NCBI GenBank assembly: GCA_032250585.1
Contig: JAVVFH010000159.1
Span: 1 to 8,012, forward strand
Source: JAVVFH01 sp032250585
GTDB taxonomy: Bacteria > Pseudomonadota > Gammaproteobacteria > Xanthomonadales > SZUA-36
DNA: 8,012 bases
Direction of reading: 5' to 3'
Shown: positions 5,070 to 8,012 of the stretch, one piece after another
How the letters are laid out: the number at the start of each line of letters is the position of its first letter
How positions within the stretch are numbered: position 1 is the first letter of the stretch
Program-made: the position numbers and the translations under genes
The notes under the pieces: model-generated
What the model saw: the letters and a program-made list of their open reading frames with translations, nothing else
What the model was told of the DNA's origin: nothing
Database searches by the model: none

Positions 5070-8012
5070 ATGCACACAGGATTGCGTTCATCCACGGTGC
5101 CCCGGCTGGCCCTGGTTGCTTGCGCGGCGCTCGCACTGATGACCGGTGCCGTGGCGGCCAAAGAAGCCACAGATCCGGAAAGCGGCTTGCAGCGCTATAT
5201 TGTCGAACTGAATGACCTCCCGCTGGCGTTGTACGATGGCCGCCCGCTCGCGGCATCCCGCCCCGGCGACATTCGGCGTCTGAAGGCGACGACACTCGCG
5301 GTGACGGGCGGGGCGAAACTGAACCCCCGGTCGCCGCAGGCCCGGGCCTATCTGGAATACCTGGAAGAGCGTCACGAGGCTTTCCGCACGGAAGCGCGGA
5401 ATCTGCTGGGCAACCCGGTCCGGCCCGTTCACGTGTACCGGGCGGCCGTGAACGGCATGGCCCTGAATCTCACGGAGGCCGATGCCGCCGCGCTGGCCGA
5501 TTCACCGCTGGTCAAGTCGATCCGGCCCGATACGCGTCACCGCCTGGAAACCTTCGCCGGCCCGGCCTGGATCGGCGGCGCCGCGATCTGGTCGGGTGAT
5601 TCGGGCTTTGCACCCCAACGCGGCGAGGGGGTGGTCGTCGGCCTCATCGACTCCGGCGTCAACTGGGAAAGCCCGTCTTTCGGCGACACGCCGTTGGACG
5701 GTTTCACTTTCGTCAACCCTTACGGCGAACAGCTGGGTTTGTGCAATGAGGAGGAAGTCGAGTGCAACGACAAGCTGGTCGGCGTCTACGACTTCGTCGA
5801 AGACGATCCGTCCACGGAAGACGTGGTCGAGGAATTCAACAACGGCCGCGACAATTCGGGGCACGGCAGCCACGTGGCTTCGATCGCGGTCGGCAACCCC
5901 GTCAGCGTGTTGCTCAGAGGCTCGGTTAACGCGAATCTGACCGGCGTGGCGCCGCGGTCGAACCTGATCAGCTACCGCGTCTGTTTCATCGGCGATCCAC
6001 CGGGACCGGACAGCGGCGGCTGCCAGGGTTCGGCGATTTTCTCCGCCATCGACCAGGCGATCATGGACGAAGTGGACGTGATCAACTATTCCATTGGTTC
6101 GGATGCGCGCGATCCCTGGTCGCCCGGCGGGGTTTCGCGGGCTTTCCTGAACGCGCGCAGTGCCGGGATTGTGGTCGTGACGTCGGCCGGCAATTCCGGG
6201 CCCAATCCGCAAACGATCGGCTCGCCCGCCAATGCGCCGTGGATGGTTGCGGTGGGCAATGCAACGCACGACACGGTGTTGGGCAGTGTCGTTGAAAACC
6301 TCAGTGGCGGTGATACGAGCCCGCCGGGTGACCTGATCGGCGCGAGCCTGACCGACGGAACCGGGCTGCACGAAATCGTCCACGCCCGTGACTTCGGCAG
6401 CGCTTTGTGCGGAACCGGGCCGGCGGAGCTGCAGCCGAGCTGCGACAGCAACACGGGGGCGACCAACCCGTGGGACGGTGAAACACCCTTTGCCGGTAAG
6501 ATCGTCGTCTGCGATCGCGGCACTTACGGCCGTATTGAAAAAGGCAAAAACGTTTTTCTGGCCGGTGCCGTGGGCTACATTTTGGCCAACACCGACGCCG
6601 ACGGCGAATCCATTATTTCAGACGAGCACTGCCTGCCGACAAGCCACGTCGGCGACCAGGACGGCGACTCGCTGCGCGACTGGCTGGCCAGCGGCAGCGC
6701 TCACCAGGGCTCGCTGAGCGGGTTCAAGCTGGCCGCCGACGAGCGTCTGGCCGACCTGGTCAGCGACCGTAGTTCCCGCGGCCCGGCGCTGGCGCCGGTC
6801 CAGGATGTCCTGAAACCCAACCTTATCGCGCCGGGCACTTCGATTCTCGCGGCCCTCGACGAAGGCCAGCAATTCGGTCTGTTGAGCGGTACTTCTATGG
6901 CCTCTCCCCACGTGGCCGGCGCTGCCGCGCTGATCAAATCGGTGCACCCGGACTGGGGCGCCAACCAGATAGCGTCGGCGATCGAAACGACGGCCACGCC
7001 GGAATTGGCCCGCGTTGGCGGGGGCACGCCCGCTTCACCCCATGAGCGCGGTTCGGGCCGGCCGCAGTTGGGCGAGGCGGTCAATGCCGGCCTGTATCTG
7101 CCGGTTTCCGGAACTCAATTCAATACGGCGAACCCGGCGGCAGGCGGCGACCCGAAAAGCCTCAACCTGGCCGGCCTCGTCGATTCGAAGTGCCGGGAGA
7201 GCTGCAGTTTCCAGCGCACCGTTACCGATCTGATGGGCGGCGGCAGCTGGACGGCGGTCGCTGAGGGTTTCCCGCCCGGCGTGCTGGCAACGGTGGTCCC
7301 CTCGGCTTTCAACCTGGCCAATGGCGGTAGCCGCCAATTGACGGTCAGCGTCGACCTGGCCGATTCCGGTATCGTGGGGGAATGGGTGTCCGGCAGCGTC
7401 CGCCTGTCCGCCGCCGGCTCAGCCGATCAAATGCTCACGCTCAGCGTCTTCGCGGACGGCGGCGATTTGCCGGAAGACGACTGGACCATCAACGACGACC
7501 GCGACGGCGGCTGGAAAGCCTTCCCACTCAGCGGCCTCGCCGGCATGCCCGACGCCACCTTCCGCAGCGGCGGACTGATCAAGCCCACGCGTACCAAAAA
7601 AACCCTGGTGCGCGACCAGAGTCGCGACAATCCCTACAACGGCGGTGAAGGGGTCTTTACGGTCTGGCATGAACTGCCGCAGGGCGGGCTCTGGATTTAC
7701 GCGGAAACACTGGCATCGGAGGCGGTCGACCTCGACCTCTTCGTCGGCCGTGACGACAACGGCAACGGCATCGCGGAAGAATTCGAAGAACTGTGCGCCA
7801 GCACCAGTACCGACGAACTGGAGCGTTGCGACCTGTTCGACCTGCCGCCGGGCGACTACTGGGTGCTTGTGCAAAACTGGGAGAACACGAATGCGGAGGG
7901 CGATAAGGTCACGTTGCTGAGCGCAGCCGTCGGGCCGTCCGAAGACAGCACGCTGGCGGCCAGCGGTCCCGGGATCGTCGAGTCCGGCAAGCCCTTCTCC
8001 GTGCGGCTCAGC
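5070..8012 (+). CDS. Exported subtilisin-like serine protease (S8) with PA insertion, 3' end outside window
   Basis: At least 981 residues, open at the right edge. A signal peptide (Arg12 near the basic end, hydrophobic core about 13-30, AVAA cleavage region) is followed by an I9-type propeptide/inhibitor region (about 40-155). The catalytic set is complete: Asp194 in GLIDSGVN, His265 in SGHGSHVAS, oxyanion Asn375 in TSAGNSGP and Ser609 in SGTSMASPHVAG. A PA domain sits between Asn375 and Ser609 (about 415-560, with GKIVVCDRGTYGRIEKG). An Fn3-like domain follows (about 699-797), then a segment (about 800-970) with an EF-hand-type loop at 895-906 (DDNGNGIAEEFE) and a PPC-like look (LPPGDYWVLVQNW). 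The predicted mature part has 12 cysteines, mostly in close pairs, and is acidic, which suits a secreted, disulfide- and calcium-stabilised enzyme. The start at 5070 is preferred because TAAGG lies 8 bases upstream; an in-frame ATG at 5052 overlaps the end of gor. Substrate is unknown. Confidence 0.93.
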   Translation, partial: MHTGLRSSTVPRLALVACAALALMTGAVAAKEATDPESGLQRYIVELNDLPLALYDGRPLAASRPGDIRRLKATTLAVTGGAKLNPRSPQARAYLEYLEERHEAFRTEARNLLGNPVRPVHVYRAAVNGMALNLTEADAAALADSPLVKSIRPDTRHRLETFAGPAWIGGAAIWSGDSGFAPQRGEGVVVGLIDSGVNWESPSFGDTPLDGFTFVNPYGEQLGLCNEEEVECNDKLVGVYDFVEDDPSTEDVVEEFNNGRDNSGHGSHVASIAVGNPVSVLLRGSVNANLTGVAPRSNLISYRVCFIGDPPGPDSGGCQGSAIFSAIDQAIMDEVDVINYSIGSDARDPWSPGGVSRAFLNARSAGIVVVTSAGNSGPNPQTIGSPANAPWMVAVGNATHDTVLGSVVENLSGGDTSPPGDLIGASLTDGTGLHEIVHARDFGSALCGTGPAELQPSCDSNTGATNPWDGETPFAGKIVVCDRGTYGRIEKGKNVFLAGAVGYILANTDADGESIISDEHCLPTSHVGDQDGDSLRDWLASGSAHQGSLSGFKLAADERLADLVSDRSSRGPALAPVQDVLKPNLIAPGTSILAALDEGQQFGLLSGTSMASPHVAGAAALIKSVHPDWGANQIASAIETTATPELARVGGGTPASPHERGSGRPQLGEAVNAGLYLPVSGTQFNTANPAAGGDPKSLNLAGLVDSKCRESCSFQRTVTDLMGGGSWTAVAEGFPPGVLATVVPSAFNLANGGSRQLTVSVDLADSGIVGEWVSGSVRLSAAGSADQMLTLSVFADGGDLPEDDWTINDDRDGGWKAFPLSGLAGMPDATFRSGGLIKPTRTKKTLVRDQSRDNPYNGGEGVFTVWHELPQGGLWIYAETLASEAVDLDLFVGRDDNGNGIAEEFEELCASTSTDELERCDLFDLPPGDYWVLVQNWENTNAEGDKVTLLSAAVGPSEDSTLAASGPGIVESGKPFSVRLS

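Noticed and set aside
5070..5141. Lipobox-like LVAC in the protease signal peptide
   Set aside because: Only five hydrophobic residues separate the basic residue from the cysteine, and the hydrophobic core continues well beyond it to AVAA. An ordinary signal peptidase I site fits better.
5502..6383. 293-codon minus-strand open frame opposite the S8 protease
   Set aside because: It lies antisense to the protease catalytic domain. The translation is a low-complexity mix rich in Arg, Val, Ala and Asp with no motif, and no promoter or binding site was seen.

Overview
The window is GC-rich, densely coding proteobacterial DNA. Its gene content and protein style (System I cytochrome c maturation, glutathione reductase, CcmB and CcmF closely resembling the E. 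coli proteins) point to a gammaproteobacterium, probably an aerobic or facultative respirer. Genus cannot be set from the sequence alone.

Left half, minus strand (3498 down to base 1): a tightly packed ccmABCDEF operon. CcmA and CcmB are the ATPase and membrane subunit of the transporter-like complex that works with CcmC and CcmD to load haem onto the chaperone CcmE. CcmE carries the haem to CcmF, which takes part in ligation to apocytochrome c. The A/B, B/C and C/D junctions are 4-base ATGA stop/start overlaps, D/E overlap by 17 bases, and E/F are 7 bases apart. CcmF is cut by the window edge after 271 residues; the rest of the ligation module would lie to the left.

Middle (3499-3697): a divergent intergenic region of about 200 bases, the only sizeable non-coding stretch. 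It is AT-rich against its surroundings and carries a near-perfect FNR/ANR-type box (3582-3595, 9 of 10 consensus positions). A weak -10-like element on the plus strand follows at roughly the spacing of an activator-dependent promoter.

Right half, plus strand: gor, an NADPH-dependent glutathione reductase (3698-5059), is followed after 10 bases by a large exported subtilisin-like (S8) protease that runs off the right end (5070-8012, at least 981 residues). The protease has a signal peptide, an I9-type propeptide, an intact Asp/His/Asn/Ser active site, a PA-domain insertion, an Fn3-like domain and a C-terminal region with a canonical EF-hand-type calcium loop. Its predicted mature part has 12 cysteines, mostly in close pairs.

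The functions are mostly well known. What merits a second look is the candidate oxygen-responsive control region between ccm and gor, the unusual gor-protease pairing, the EF-hand loop and paired cysteines of the protease, and a small 9-base repeat that encodes an N-terminal extension of CcmB. I saw no mobile element, CRISPR array, tRNA or rRNA, and no convincing terminator.
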